Shown in pieces: positions 1 through 12,203 of a stretch of DNA of 64,000 nt. The stretch's first letter is position 1. Each line of letters opens with the position of its first letter. The stretch comes from Artemisia argyi (lineage: Eukaryota > Streptophyta > Magnoliopsida > Asterales > Asteraceae), in NCBI GenBank assembly GCA_030686995.1, contig CM060708.1, positions 259,474,044 through 259,538,043 on the forward strand, written 5' to 3'. The notes below the pieces were generated by a model. That model was not told the origin of the DNA. It ran no database searches and saw only the letters and a program-made list of their open reading frames with translations. Both the position numbers and the translations under genes were made by a program.

Positions 1-21
1 TACAAAGACTGTTACAACTCT

Positions 22-273
22 TTAAGAGCAGTTGCATTCTAACGCAACCTTTGCGTTAAAAGGGTAATAACGCACGTTAAAGATAAGTTATTGTTGCATG
101 GTTCTGCGTTAAGCCGGCGTTAACGCCCGAGGTTTTTGTAAATTGTTGTTGAGTTAAGGTTGAGTTATTGTTGTGAGTTTTTTTTGTGAGTTAAGATAAA
201 AATGTTAAAGCTGACGTGACGCTGACGTGTCACCGTGTTAAAACTTAACTTGTGTGATTGTTGTAAGTGCTCT
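22..273. mobile_element. Possible PIF/Harbinger-type MITE
   Basis: The left end reads TAA followed by GAGCAGTTGCATTC. The right end, read on the other strand, starts GAGCACTTACAAC after TCA. A TAA target site with GAGCA termini is typical of plant PIF/Harbinger MITEs, and the better preserved element at 46089-46748 has the same start. The interior contains repeated GCGTTAA motifs and no credible reading frame. The target duplication (TAA against TGA) and inverted repeats are imperfect, so this is a tentative call. Confidence 0.35.
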
Positions 274-479
274 GAGTTTGTTGAATTTGAGTTTGTTCAA
301 TTCGACTCAATTAAGTGTGTGATCTTTTCAGATGATCTGCGCAGAAGTGCAAACATTCAAAGTTCATTTGCTTCTAACAAGAAATCAATAAATTTTCCTT
401 TATTTCCTAATGTGAATTACAAAATCAAAGAACAACAATTTATTGGGTTAGATAATGAAGGAACAATACTTTAACGAAC

Positions 480-482
<3 letters not shown>

Positions 483-517
<35 letters not shown>
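483..517. repeat. Poly-T tract, 35 bp
   Basis: An uninterrupted run of T. The rest of 274-1035 is AT-rich DNA in which I see no gene. Confidence 0.9.
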
Positions 518-520
<3 letters not shown>

Positions 521-1035
521 TGCATCAAAATACCACATAATCCTACATTAACGTCCAACTTAATAACACCACATTTCACACTATTGTCAACTCACCAACA
601 ACTATTTCGTCGTTTATAAGGTGTGATCACATTTGCGTGTTGCATATTTTGAAGAATTAAATCTTCATGAACAAGTTAGAACTTATACAGAAATGATGAT
701 GTTTATAAACATCCCTTCGGTTGATGCACTACTCAAAAATGACCACCGTCAAATGTTTTACTCTTGATTAACAGTAAGAGCATTTAACAAATGCTAATTA
801 TATAAGTTTGACAAAAGTTCAATACGAAACAATAATTATCTAAAGATCAAATCAAGAGATCTCAATTATAATTCATCTATTTTAAATCTAAAGGTCTAAA
901 TTAATCCTCATTTTAAAATAATTAATTATTAAATGGCACTTTTGTCATATCATTTAAAACTAAACACATCTACACATCCAGGTACACCCTCGTCATTCTC
1001 TCACCCACTCACCCCATATATCAACCATTTTATCT

Positions 1036-1335
1036 TCAATCAAAAACTGCTGTTGCGACACCACCGATGACGACGACGATGGCGATGCTGACGCGAACGG
1101 TGGCCGGCCGCCACCACCACCTGATTGCCACCTCCTCCAATTTGACAGTTGGTTTGTGTGAAGATTTTTCATAATCGTCTTCTTCTTCATGTTTGTTTGT
1201 GTAGTGGTCGTGGTCGAAATCAGATGGCAATGAAATAAGAGGTTCTTGGTTTACATCATCATCGTCAGCTTGTGCTTCTTTCTTTGGTTGTGGTTTGGTG
1301 TTGATAACAGAGTGAATATAACAATAAGGTCCTCA
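1036..1335 (-). other. Open frame of unknown nature, possible exon remnant
   Basis: On the minus strand a frame stays open for about 100 codons before a stop near 1036. It has no convincing ATG. The predicted peptide has an acidic stretch (KHEEEDDYEK, following several Asp), a WWWR tract and a hydrophobic segment (VSIAIVVVIGGVATAVF) close to the end that could be membrane-spanning. GC content is higher than in the flanks, and GAC/CAC triplet repeats contribute to that. I recognise no family. It could be the last exon of a small membrane protein, a decayed exon, or a chance frame over triplet repeats. Confidence 0.2.
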
Positions 1336-1339
1336 AGGA

Positions 1340-3290
1340 CGAGAACCTAATAGAACCCATCAAATAATTACAAAATTCAAAACTTATTGGTAATTTTAGT
1401 GTCATCAACAATTTATGTAAAAATAAAGACGTGTTTTTAAGTTAGCAATGGGTCTTGATAGTTCTTTTTACATATAATCCGGTCTTGATATATTATACTA
1501 ACAGAGACCGGTTTAGAATATAGAAACTGGCCATGATTCTATTTTGCTGGGTGGAGGGGTTTGTCGAGACAAGGTCTTTTGTAAAAAGTCCTTATGTCGG
1601 GGTCTCTTTTCCTATTTATGTAGTAGTGCATATAAAGCTTACTTTTATTATAATTAACTTGAAGACGAGAGACTTTCTCAAAACATTTTAGCATACACAA
1701 TGTTATCAAAATGAGATCCGCACGCGATAACAAATCAAAGTCATGATGATGTGGTTTATTAATTCGTCCAAGAGTTAATATTTGACCATACACGTACTCG
1801 CTAGATAATCAATTTAGTTATATACCTTTGCGCATATGTTCTCTGTATCTACGTATTTATAATTATGTACACTATACATGCAAAAAATAACTTTTGATGT
1901 CTATCTATCTGGATACATCTCCATTCTTTCGTTTGAAAATCATTAATTATCATCTTTATTATAAAGCTAATCAGTGACCGATAGTGTCCCATGTGATAAT
2001 CATTAATTATCGTTTTGATGATCATATGGTTGAACAGTAATATGTATCTAGTCTACCGTTATCACATTATCATCCATCTCTTTGGTATTTGACTTAACTT
2101 TGTATATTTCATGATGACTTGCTCATGGTTTCAATATACTATAGAGAGATTCTAAGATATATATTACAAAAAATAACCATATATATGTAGTTCAAGTCAT
2201 TACCAATAAGTTTTTATATGGATGAGGCATCAAGCCAGGAGCTCATTTATCGATTAACTAAATCTAAGGTTTTTCGCAGTTCGGTATAAGGATCCAGTTA
2301 GTGAATACTTGGAGCGAGTTCAGCGAAATACGCTAACATGCATGGAGAATCAAATATTTAAAAGTTTAAAAAGCTACCAATCTTTGGATAATCGACCCAA
2401 AGAGTCATTATAGACAAATTGTAACGAAGTCTATAGATTCAGGCACACCAGAGAATGCACTGACATCAAGACTAAAAAGTACCAATGCAATGACATCATG
2501 AGTAAATAGTAAGAAATTAAAGGCCAAACTTACTATACGGAATATCATGTTAACTGAAACTGATCAACCATCTAGCACACTCACATGACTTATCTCACAT
2601 TGTTGAATACCATGTTGTGCGTGGATGAGATAGCAGTTGCCATTAGTAGTGATCGAATTTTAACATAACAAGGTGTGGCCTGAATAACTGAAGATACTCA
2701 CAATCAACATTCATATCCATGAATTAAAGGTTGAAGGATTGGAGCTAACAAATACACTTGCTCAGAAATTAGTATAACCAAAGGAAAAGTGTATTACTAC
2801 GTAAAAATAACATGTAAAGTGAACTCAAAGTAGTTGGAAACGATCATACAAATTAGTAGTAGGACCAACAAGTTAGGCTCCCCTCATCATAACAAACGAT
2901 TATTTCAATCAGATCATTTACTCAGATAGCTTTCGATCTTTTACAAACAATTAACTAGGATCATAACCCCCGTAAGAACTTTTTCCTTAACAATAGCCGA
3001 AGATAAACATCAGAATATGAATGGAGCAAGCAACGAGTAAATACATTTTTGCAGTAAACCATTTTATTTATTTATTTATTTTTAATAAATTTCAAAATGA
3101 ATGGTAGTACGATCTATAAAAAAGAATAATAATAATAAAATTAAAATTAATAAATTACATCTATTTTCAGTTCCATTATTGCTGAATTGCTTATTGAGTT
3201 ATTGATGACTGATCTGCAATCTCAAATGATGGATGATCCTGAATGCTTTTTAAACGCTTCATTAGTCTTACAGTTAGGCTATGTTTGACA
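1340..3290. other. Intergenic AT-rich stretch
   Basis: No open frame over 100 codons, no recognisable domain and no clear terminal repeats. Short TTTA/TTAT repeats occur around 3062-3085. Confidence 0.6.
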
Positions 3291-3294
3291 CAAA

Positions 3295-3500
3295 GCTTTT
3301 TGGAGCTTTTTTGGGCAAGGAGCGGTGAACAATGAGTTTTTTGATTTTTAGTGTTCGTTTGGCATGAGAGCTGTGGGCTTTGCTATTTTTTAGAAAAGCT
3401 CATTTTCTCAATGCTTCTTTATGAAGCGGTAAGCTTTTTTGGCTACTGCTCACAGCTCACTGCTACTGCTCACAGCTACTTTTGCTATACATACCTTAGT
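3295..3500. repeat. Foldback-like segment with GCTCACAGCT repeats
   Basis: GAGCTGTG near 3368 is the inverse of CACAGCTC near 3450, and CTACTGCTCACAGCT occurs twice about 21 bp apart (near 3442 and 3463). The phrase GGCTATGTTTGACA near 3276 resembles termini of common plant MITEs, but no partner end or target duplication was found. Confidence 0.3.
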
Positions 3501-3791
3501 TATCTATCAGTATCAAACATGAGAGATTTTTTTATATGAAAGTTATAAGCAATTGCTTGGATATCTTACATGCATAGGGTAAACATTTAAACAAGTAAAA
3601 GTTATAGAAAAAGTAACACTCCATTGTATATTTAGCAACTTAAAAAAAAACCAATAGTTACATATGAAGGAGTACTTCAAACAATTGCAATTCCCTTATT
3701 GCTTAGCAAAAAAGAATATATAAATAATTTTTAGTATCTATACGTAAATAAGATATAAACAATAAAATAGACCCTTCGGGCCACAAAACAA

Positions 3792-4268
3792 TTATCTGAA
3801 TGAACTAGGTTCTTCGGCAATAGTCTCCAACAATGGCTTCTTCGATCTACACATCGAAATCATATGTTTAAACTCCGGTGTAGACACCTCTTCTATATCC
3901 TCGAAGCTCAACCTAGGTGGCGTAGGTGCATTTTCGGGCAAGACCCTAACACTTCCAATCTTCTTGGAACCAGATTTAGCAACAATAAATAGAGTTGCTA
4001 AATCAGCAGTAGCGACAACTGAACTATATCGGTTCATAGGAAACATGACATAGACATTTCTTATCTCAAGATCTTCGTCCGCATTAAGAGCTTGAAACCG
4101 CGCCCCGATCTTAAGAGTCTTAGAGTTGACAAGAAACATGTTTGGAGACTCCAACATTAGCTCTGCTGCCTTGATAGGTTGACGCACTTTGCGAATTTCA
4201 CCATTAGGATATATCACCTTTGTGCTCTTTGAATACTTTGTCAATGTGCAAGAAACATAGTTGCCCAT
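3792..4268 (-). CDS. DUF4228 (PADRE) domain protein
   Basis: A single-exon gene of 158 residues starting at the ATG at 4268 and ending in TAA. The N-terminus begins MGNYVSC, which fits the MG-x-x-x-S/C pattern of N-myristoylation and palmitoylation common in this family. Then follow the family's landmarks: the segment VIYPNGEIRKVRQPIKAAEL (about residues 18-37), the segment LESPNMFLVNSKTL, and a VYVMFPMNRY motif near residues 72-81. The C-terminal part is disordered and Ser/Glu/Pro-rich. DUF4228, also called PADRE, is a plant-specific family of small proteins often induced by pathogens or abiotic stress; the biochemical role is unknown. Length is normal for the family. A TATA-like element lies about 90 bp upstream, and no neighbour appears functionally linked. 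Confidence 0.9.
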   Translation of the reverse strand: MGNYVSCTLTKYSKSTKVIYPNGEIRKVRQPIKAAELMLESPNMFLVNSKTLKIGARFQALNADEDLEIRNVYVMFPMNRYSSVVATADLATLFIVAKSGSKKIGSVRVLPENAPTPPRLSFEDIEEVSTPEFKHMISMCRSKKPLLETIAEEPSSFR

Positions 4269-4354
4269 GATGAGAGATGTTTAAGGAAAGCTAAGTTATT
4301 TTTTTTGTGGAGATGAGAAGATGTGATTTGAGGCTGAAGGGAGCGAATTGAGGG

Positions 4355-4361
4355 TATATAT
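4355..4361 (-). promoter_or_regulatory. Putative TATA box of the DUF4228 gene
   Basis: TATATAT on the minus strand, about 87 bp upstream of the ATG at 4268. That leaves room for a leader of about 55-60 nt. This is assigned by position and motif only. Confidence 0.45.
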
Positions 4362-4738
4362 GGAGATGTGGAAACATGGAATGTTTGACAAATTATTAAA
4401 ATAAGATAAAGCTATGAAAGATAGAATATGAAAGTGATTAAAATGATTGAAGGTGACAGTTGGAATGAATGGTGTTTGACAATGAGAAAGAATCACGCGT
4501 CCTAGAACTTAAGTAATATGTCCATCTGGCTGCGGTGCTATTATTAATTTATAAAAATTAACAGTAGCGTGGTACTGTGGTACAACAAATTCTACGGATG
4601 AAACTCGGAATTTAACTAGCATTAATCTTGTTTTTTAACAGGTAAAGTCAAAAATATTTATTTAAGTTGTTATATTTGAATAGTTCTGTTACCATTAAAG
4701 TACGTAGTATTAAACTACAATAACCCTTATACTTGCAT

Positions 4739-5044
4739 CAGCGCCGTAGCTAAGCCAACGGAGGCCCTGTGCAAAATCGCTTATATGATAACTAAATATG
4801 ATAATTAGAAATATATTATACGTAGTAATGATTAGTTTTAATTTTTATGAGTTTTTCATTACTTTCAACCACTTGAAGTAAAAGTTAACAAATATTAGAA
4901 CAAAATTTTATACATCGTCAACATTTTGAGGTTGAAAATGAATTTTGAGGCCGCAGCTATATAATGATGTATATATTTTGAGGCCCCTAAAAATTTGAGG
5001 GCATGTGCAATAGCACATCTCGCACACCCTCAAATACGGCTCTG
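4739..5044. mobile_element. hAT-type MITE, 306 bp
   Basis: Termini CAGCGCCGTA and TACGGCTCTG form imperfect inverted repeats (9 of 10 match). They are flanked by 8-bp direct repeats ACTTGCAT (4731-4738) and ACTTGCAC (5045-5052). Eight-bp target duplications and CAG-starting termini indicate hAT. The interior has no coding capacity and contains GAGGCC repeats near both ends. A decayed relative lies at about 51260-51497. Confidence 0.7.
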
Positions 5045-6568
5045 ACTTGCACATTATCATTGTTTATAGAAATTATTTTTACGAATGCTCTAGTGTATTT
5101 ATGTGTAGCTTTGGTCATTCCATGTAGCTTCTCAATATAACTTTAAAAGAAGTTCTACAAGAATAATATTACAGACGGACTTACGGTTATGGTAATATAA
5201 GTCTCAACTATGATAAATGTAGGGTATACTTATAGACTTATATATAATGTGAGTGTGTTAAACTACCGTACTTAAAATGTTGTCTATTTCTTCTTTAAAA
5301 ACTTTAATATATAAGTTGTTGTAATTGTTGTACATGCAAGCTAGTTTATTCTACCAACTATAGTTTGTTAGGTGAATACGCAAGTTTGGAATTTTATGGG
5401 TCATTCTCTTCAAGTCTTGGATGCTTTCAAGACTCCACGTACATACTAGTTAGTCAATATGATTAGTCGATCTTGATTTTGACATTTTGTTTGTGTGGAT
5501 CTTAAGCTAAAACATATATAGAAATAGAAGCAAGATGTTCGTTTCTTTCTTATACAAGTGTATCAAATAGGTTTTCATTATTATTATGCTTATTAAAAGA
5601 CGCACAATTTTATTACTATAGGGTGTATATGTATAGCTTACATACAATTACTCCTTGGGGTAAATGATTTGTAACATAAAATGGTCAAAACAAATGCAAA
5701 TACATATATGTCAATTGCAGAATATCAGAACACAAGAAGTACTACACAATGAATAAAATCTAGGCTGTTGTTGGATCTGGTCCTAACTTGTTTGGTCATG
5801 ATGATGAGTGTGTTGCAAGTTTACCATTGGTGTTAGGTTAGTTGGTGACACTATACCCACTAATTTTGGTTGATTTTAGTATTTTCTTGTAAATAGTTAA
5901 CTTGAATCCAATATATCTTAAAACCCAATTCTTAGTATTTCAAAAACATGATATCTCATCAAATATCTAATATGGTTATTTAAACAGCACTAACATCCTA
6001 ATAATTCTATATATGGATTTTGATATATGATTCGAACATTTTTGCATGTAAGATCTTTTAGTGTGATATGGTTTGATCTTTCAAGATTATTTTCGGAAAC
6101 TAAAGTAAGTGGGTTAGGCAAAAATGGAAATATGATACAAGTGTATGTTAATCGTGAACCAAATAAAGTGCTGCTGGTTGTTATCCACTTTGGTAAAGGG
6201 GGGATTCATTTCGACAAGTGGAGTATGTTGTCAATGTCAAAATCTCCAACTTTGCGTCACTCAAAAGCATAGCGATTATGACTTACGATAATTATATACA
6301 AAAATTTATTAACAGAAATACAAAAATGTCAAACCACGGTATAGTCGTATATTTTATCTTATCTATATCGATAGTCATTAGTAAACTTGGTTTGTCTTTT
6401 CGCAACGTTGACCTAGATAAAACAAAAATAAAAACACGTTAATTATTTGGTCTAGATTAAATCGAGCTAGGTATCGATATAAACACAATTGTGATATTGA
6501 CACAGCTCAACTTCATTGTTAAGCACAGATAAATAAGCCAGCTATTGTATTTATGAACAAATAGTGTA

Positions 6569-6685
6569 GTTTATAACAATATTGCACGCGTCCTTAGGGA
6601 AGGATCTGGTTGACATAAAAAGATGCATGGCATCGAGTTGTTCCCACCGATTTACACCTTTTGGGGTTTATAACAATATTGCACG
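6569..6685. repeat. 20-bp direct repeats flanking 77 bp
   Basis: GTTTATAACAATATTGCACG occurs identically at 6569-6588 and 6666-6685. The 77 bp between (6589-6665) has no poly-A tail or terminal inverted repeats. It may be a small insertion with target-site duplication or the product of break repair. Confidence 0.6.
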
Positions 6686-7055
6686 TACATCTTTTACTTG
6701 CGTCCATTACACTTTTTTTCTTTGTTTTCTTCTTTTTTTGCTTGACTATTAGATTTCATCATTGGTAGGTCCGTAGGTCAATTACACTAACAATAACAAG
6801 AAATGAGTAAGTAATATAAGGTTAACTCGATCACCAGTCCATTGACCAATGTTAACCAACATGGAGATTCTCTTAACTATATATGGTGAATAATGAAGAT
6901 GTTACAATCAAGGAACTCAAACTAGATTACGTATAACCTCGAACATACCCAAAATCTCGTGAACAAGATAATTATCATTAACTAAACAAAGAAACTTGTC
7001 ATCGAAAATTGACTTCGGCCGATCTTCGTTTCATTTTTTCAGTTGATAAACTCAT

Positions 7056-7056
<1 letters not shown>

Positions 7057-7101
<45 letters not shown>
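7057..7101. repeat. Poly-T tract, 45 bp
   Basis: An uninterrupted run of T. Confidence 0.9.
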
Positions 7102-7711
7102 CATTTCATTTTATTTCATGTTACATTGCGCAGTAACAATAATATATACGGAGTACTTTTTTGTATATAAACATAAGATCACATAATTCTTACTCGTCAT
7201 AAATGAAAATGCAGAAAAAGTGAAAAGAGTGTCGGTTGCGGTGGTCAGATGCACGACTCATGATTCATTTAAAAAATAGAAGTTGAAAAGAGGTACGAAT
7301 ATAATTGCCGCCGCGTTTTGTTATAGTTAAGTTCTACATGGCTCCCTGTGTGTAGGAGGAAGTTGCCCCTTAACATTATTACACGTTACCCCTCATTTTC
7401 GGTTTATATATTTATTATGAATTCTTTTTTAATATTTTGAGTTTAGGTTCTGCAGAGTCACGGTCACATGCCATGATATTAGTTGGAAAAAACCTGGTTT
7501 GTTCCATTTTCTTTCTTTATTGGGGAATTTAGTTTATACCAATACATTAAAATCATATCCTAAATGTCAAACATTAATCATTTTATAACTCCTTGAAATG
7601 GTATTATCTAACTTTGAAGTATTTTTCAAATGCTAAAGAAAATTCAACTTCACATGATTTAACATTTATTTTCATTGTTCTTGTCTGATTACCATCGTTT
7701 AACAAAAAAAA

Positions 7712-7742
<31 letters not shown>

Positions 7743-9089
7743 AAAGTCCCTAGCAACTTAGCACGTACATTTGAGTAGCGAAACTCTGCATTTTAGAACG
7801 TTTGCAAATCATTCCATTCAAGTTTCTCACTTTAGATTATCTATTGCAAATGAAGAAAACTGGTATGGAGTCATGGAGATACATACTAGATATGACGTGT
7901 GTAACAATTCTAGATGTATATGGGTTACCGAAAAAGGCCAGTTACTTGGAATTCTCTATCCATTTTGTATTTGTATAATGTCATAATGTGGGCTGCACAA
8001 AAATCCCAGTTATCTGGGCTTCTAGCCATTTTGTAAATATTTGCCAAGTGTCAACCAATAAATTACTAACCCAAACTTACTAGACCTGGGCCAACTCAAG
8101 TCCCAGATTTACGAAAAAGAAAAAATTGGAACAGTGATTTACAATTTGAATCAAAAAATATTCTACGTAGAATGTGTTGCCATAAGACAATATGCTAGAC
8201 ACAAAAGATTTCTATATCACTAAACTAAAAGAGTTCATCAAGTATTTTAAAATTTTCTTTTTTTATAACATTGAAGATCTAAAATGCGGTAACTTTTATG
8301 AAAGTTGTACGAAAGCTAAAATGGTGCAAGTTTTATATGAAAACTAACAGGAAGACCAAACAAAGTCGTGGCCAAAGCAAAGAAAGAAAATGCTAAAAAT
8401 GATTAGTATAGTCACAGTTTTGTTACGATAGTTTGGTATAGCAACTAGACTTGTCAAAATTATATACGAGTTTGTTAAAGAACCGATATTGTCAAAATTG
8501 TATAAAACGAGAAGGATTTACCCGTATGTTGTGATGGGATAAAAAATTAATCAACAATGAGTATTCAATTTCGATAGTTTCAATTAATAAATAAATAATT
8601 ATGGAGTACTTGTTAACATCTCTATCCGACATAATTTTATAATTTTATTTTAGTTTATATTGCAATTACAGTCATTCTTCGTAAAGTGAGGAACTGAAAT
8701 GGACTATTTCTGTAACATTTTGTAAAACAAAGAATCACTAAATTTAACTTTAGGATCGTTTTTGACATCGGCAATTAACTAAAGGGACTATTTGTGTAAA
8801 TGTTTGTTACACAAACAACGGCCCACAAATAGTGGTGGATTTAATGTATGGACAGTTTTTGCAATCACATTTAACGGCAGGGATGAATTTTCTACTTGTT
8901 AAAGACTGTTTTTGAAACGCAAATAAAATGGAGAGACTATTTTGTTTATTTATGAAAATGAGGTTAATGTAGATTACAGTAACCCAATTTTACAAATCTA
9001 TTTTATCTAATAAAATAAGCTTTTGTACAAGCCCTTCTAAGCACCAAACATTAAAAATTGGTTTAATGCAGTGATGTGGATTTCCAAAA

Positions 9090-10625
9090 TTAGAGTTCAT
9101 AGTACAACTCTTCCTCTGCATCTATTTTCTATAACCCTTCCTCTACACGCTTCTTCTTAATTTTGTAAATTAGTAAAACCTATCAAAACTCCCACGCTCC
9201 TCTTAATTTTGCGTTTCATTTGATCCATTCAGTTACAGCTTCCTCTCCATGCTCCTCATCAATCATATCCTAAAATAATTCCACATTCAATGTTCTCTTT
9301 GTATTTGATTCACGCATAAACATCACAAACCGGTTTTGACACAATCGATAATGAGTATTGCCGATTCAAAAACACCACACATCAGTTTCGTTTAGATCCT
9401 CACCTCAACAGGTATGATTTGCTTATTTTAATGTTTATTTGTATATAATATTAGTATAGATTTTATATATTTGATGTGATTGATTACTTATTTACTCATT
9501 ATTGTATCAAAACCCTAAAAAAAATTGGAGAAAACTGCTTTTGTAAATTTGGGGCATTCTAATTGTATTTTTGTTATCGATTTTTGTAGCAAAATTTTAA
9601 TTTGTTTTAAGTTATTTTAATTCATAAAAAAAATGTTTTGCATTTTAAAAAAATGATTATTCTGTCAAAACTCAAATTAAATATGTTAGTGTTTTAATTT
9701 GAATGATTTTTGTAAATCAAGGATATTCGATTTGAATGATATAGTAAGTAACATTATTTGTTATAGGCCCATTCTTCATATCATTTTAAGTTTGTTTATG
9801 TTTTTGGACTCTTGGAAATACGGTTTATGTTTTCAACAGTTGGTTCATTTACAGGTTTGTATGTCTGAGCGGTCAGAATGGTAGATATTTGAATGCAAAG
9901 CTATTATTATTTCCTAATTTGTTAACTTGATATTGTCATTCGATATTTGCGTGACCAAGAGAAGTTTATGAGACGCAATGCAATCAAAATCAAGCGGTTG
10001 AAGGTTGATTAATTCATATTTCCAGTATATTAATATCGAGAGTGATGTTGTTTATATAGAGTGTACTAATTTTGATGTCATAGGTACTTATTAATTCTAC
10101 TCAGTTCTAAAATAAAAATCAGGCAATGATTCTACAGATTCAAAAATGGGCAATGGAAGAAACGGTAAGTACTGATTTAATTATAATATTAGGGTTTCGA
10201 ATTATTAGTTACATATTGCAATTATTTGGTTTCGATTCAATCATAAGATATTTTCCATTGTTTATGTTCATATTTGCTTGTGTTTTACCGGAACCCAAGA
10301 AAAAATTGGAGGAAATCCAATCATGTGCATGATTTATGTAATCACTCATCTACTTTTTTTCATGTATTAGGTTTGGTTTTGAATTTCTTATTCATTTGAA
10401 GCTTTAATCATTCATCTTTTTTGTTTGCATTTTAGGTTGTAACTGTTCATTTGGAATGATGATTGGGTTTCAAGGATGAGATAAAGGTAAAGTCTTGATT
10501 TTTATCATATGATATTGTATCAATAATTCATATGAGATATGTGTTTACTTGACAATATGAAAGCAAGTGTTTACTGCATACACAATATTACCTTATGTGC
10601 GTTTAGAGATGTAAATATCCGACTG

Positions 10626-10679
<54 letters not shown>

Positions 10680-11975
10680 CATGTTTTAGGTTTTTCATCC
10701 CATCTACGACCAAACGTTTTTTGATGAACGGCACAAGAGAAAGCTCAAGGAGTTTGTTAAGATTATATTGCACATGTCTCATAAAATTGCATTAAGATTT
10801 CAAAATTAAAATTTAAATATCTGTAATACTCTTCTATGAGAACAGAATATAATCTCACATTCACTCCTCTCCGTAAACTTTTCTCAACATACTGAGTTTT
10901 TCTGTTCTAACCGTTACATTAGTGAAGTCCGAATAAATGCTTCATTGCTAAATATGTTGGTTCATTGCAGAAAATTCTATTAAAATATGACGAGAAACAC
11001 GGTTCATGGATTCTTCAGGTAGATTTACCGGTAATTATCTTATATAAAATGTAATATTGTCACTTTCCATATGGGTTCCTCCAATTTTTTCACCATGTTT
11101 TTCTTGCTCGATGTAATCCATCCAACTTATGACAAAATATTTTACTTAACTGTCGAGCATAAAAAGGATGCTTAAAGAAGTGTTTGGTTAGTATACACTT
11201 GCAAGATGTGTATCATCTGAAATTAGGTAATTAGTTCTGATTATGCTCATTCTTATGGTTCTCATGAGAAATTGAATCAATATGTAGGTGATTGGAGTTG
11301 TTGTGTACCTTTTGATCATCAAATTTTGGAGCTTCGGTAAATTGGAAAGTTGGTGTGTACACACATACGGTAGCAAATCTGCATTATAGGCTCTTGATTC
11401 GTTAAAATTCATTGTGGTAATATTTGGACAAAGAATCTGCTCCGGCCTTCTCATGGTCTTCACCCCCAACATGTTATTCTTTCCCTTTGTATTTATTTGC
11501 TTCATGATTAAGTTTAATTAGTGCCTGTTTGGAATTGCTTCTTTGAAAATGCTTATCCTCTTTTTAAATTAATCCGTAAGTATATACAATCTACTTATTT
11601 TAGTAATTATTTGATCTAAAATAAGTAGATAAAGAGTTTAGAATTTCCTTTAAACACACATATCTGTTAACTATGCAGTCCAAAACACCATCTTAGTAAA
11701 ATTTAGGCATAGAGATTTGTTTATCTGTTATCGTCTTTGTTGTGCAGGCCTTTACCATTGGATATTTGGTGTTGCTGTATTATATCGAAAGAGAAAGAGG
11801 CAGACTGGTAAGTGGGTAAGTTTTGCTATAAGACCTGCAATATAAATGTTGAAATATTAAATATTTTAAATCTGTATGGCAATTGCAGGTTCCTTCAACT
11901 CTTGCACGCGGCTTGTGAAAACATGATTGGTGGAACATAGATGTTCCAGTACATCCTTGAATTGACTGACTATTA
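9090..11975 (+). other. Candidate spliced transcript or decayed multi-exon gene
   Basis: A pyrimidine-rich leader-like region (9100-9410) ends in AACAG|GTATGA. It is followed by several short segments bounded by plausible acceptors and donors: around 9855-9880, 10136-10164 (ending ACG|GTAAGT), 10435-10487, 10690-10765, 10971-11019 (ending CAG|GTAGAT), 11749-11810 (ending CTG|GTAAGT) and 11889 onward. Some segments have coding flavour; 10689-10765 in one frame gives FHPIYDQTFFDERHKRKLKE. No single reading frame links them and stops are frequent. It could be a long non-coding RNA gene, an eroded protein gene or chance. A 50-bp poly-T tract (10630-10679) abuts one acceptor. Confidence 0.2.
10630..10679. 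repeat. Poly-T tract, 50 bp
   Basis: An uninterrupted run of T, the longest mononucleotide run in the window. Confidence 0.9.
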
Positions 11976-12084
11976 GGTACTTCCTGACCCGTGCTTACTC
12001 ATATTGCTAACTAATAAATAAATTGGTATGTGAGTGCATATTTGATGGTAAGTCATGTATGAGTTTCAACCATATTATGTATCA

Positions 12085-12203
12085 GCATGAATAAAGTTTA
12101 AACCGTCTACATTTATCAATAAAATGTTGAATTTTAACTCTTTGTAAATTAAAGGTTGTTATTATTCTTCATAGTATATCAGCATGAATAAAGTTTAAAC
12201 CGA
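12085..12203. repeat. 25-bp direct repeat pair
   Basis: ATCAGCATGAATAAAGTTTA, extending to AACCG, occurs at about 12083 and 12178 with identical sequence. The rest of 11976-13616 shows no gene. Near 12425 the string AGAGGTAGCAAAATGAACGG resembles the left end of a common plant hAT MITE, but no right end was found. Confidence 0.6.

Larger units (their letters stand above)
5053..9089. other. Gene-poor AT-rich stretch
   Basis: I find no supportable gene. Small open frames at 6027-6272, 6218-6442 and 7771-7986 have no recognisable domain and partly rely on non-ATG starts. The stretch contains a poly-T tract (7057-7101), an AAAT tetranucleotide repeat (about 7709-7744) and a 20-bp direct repeat pair at 6569 and 6666. 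Confidence 0.6.
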
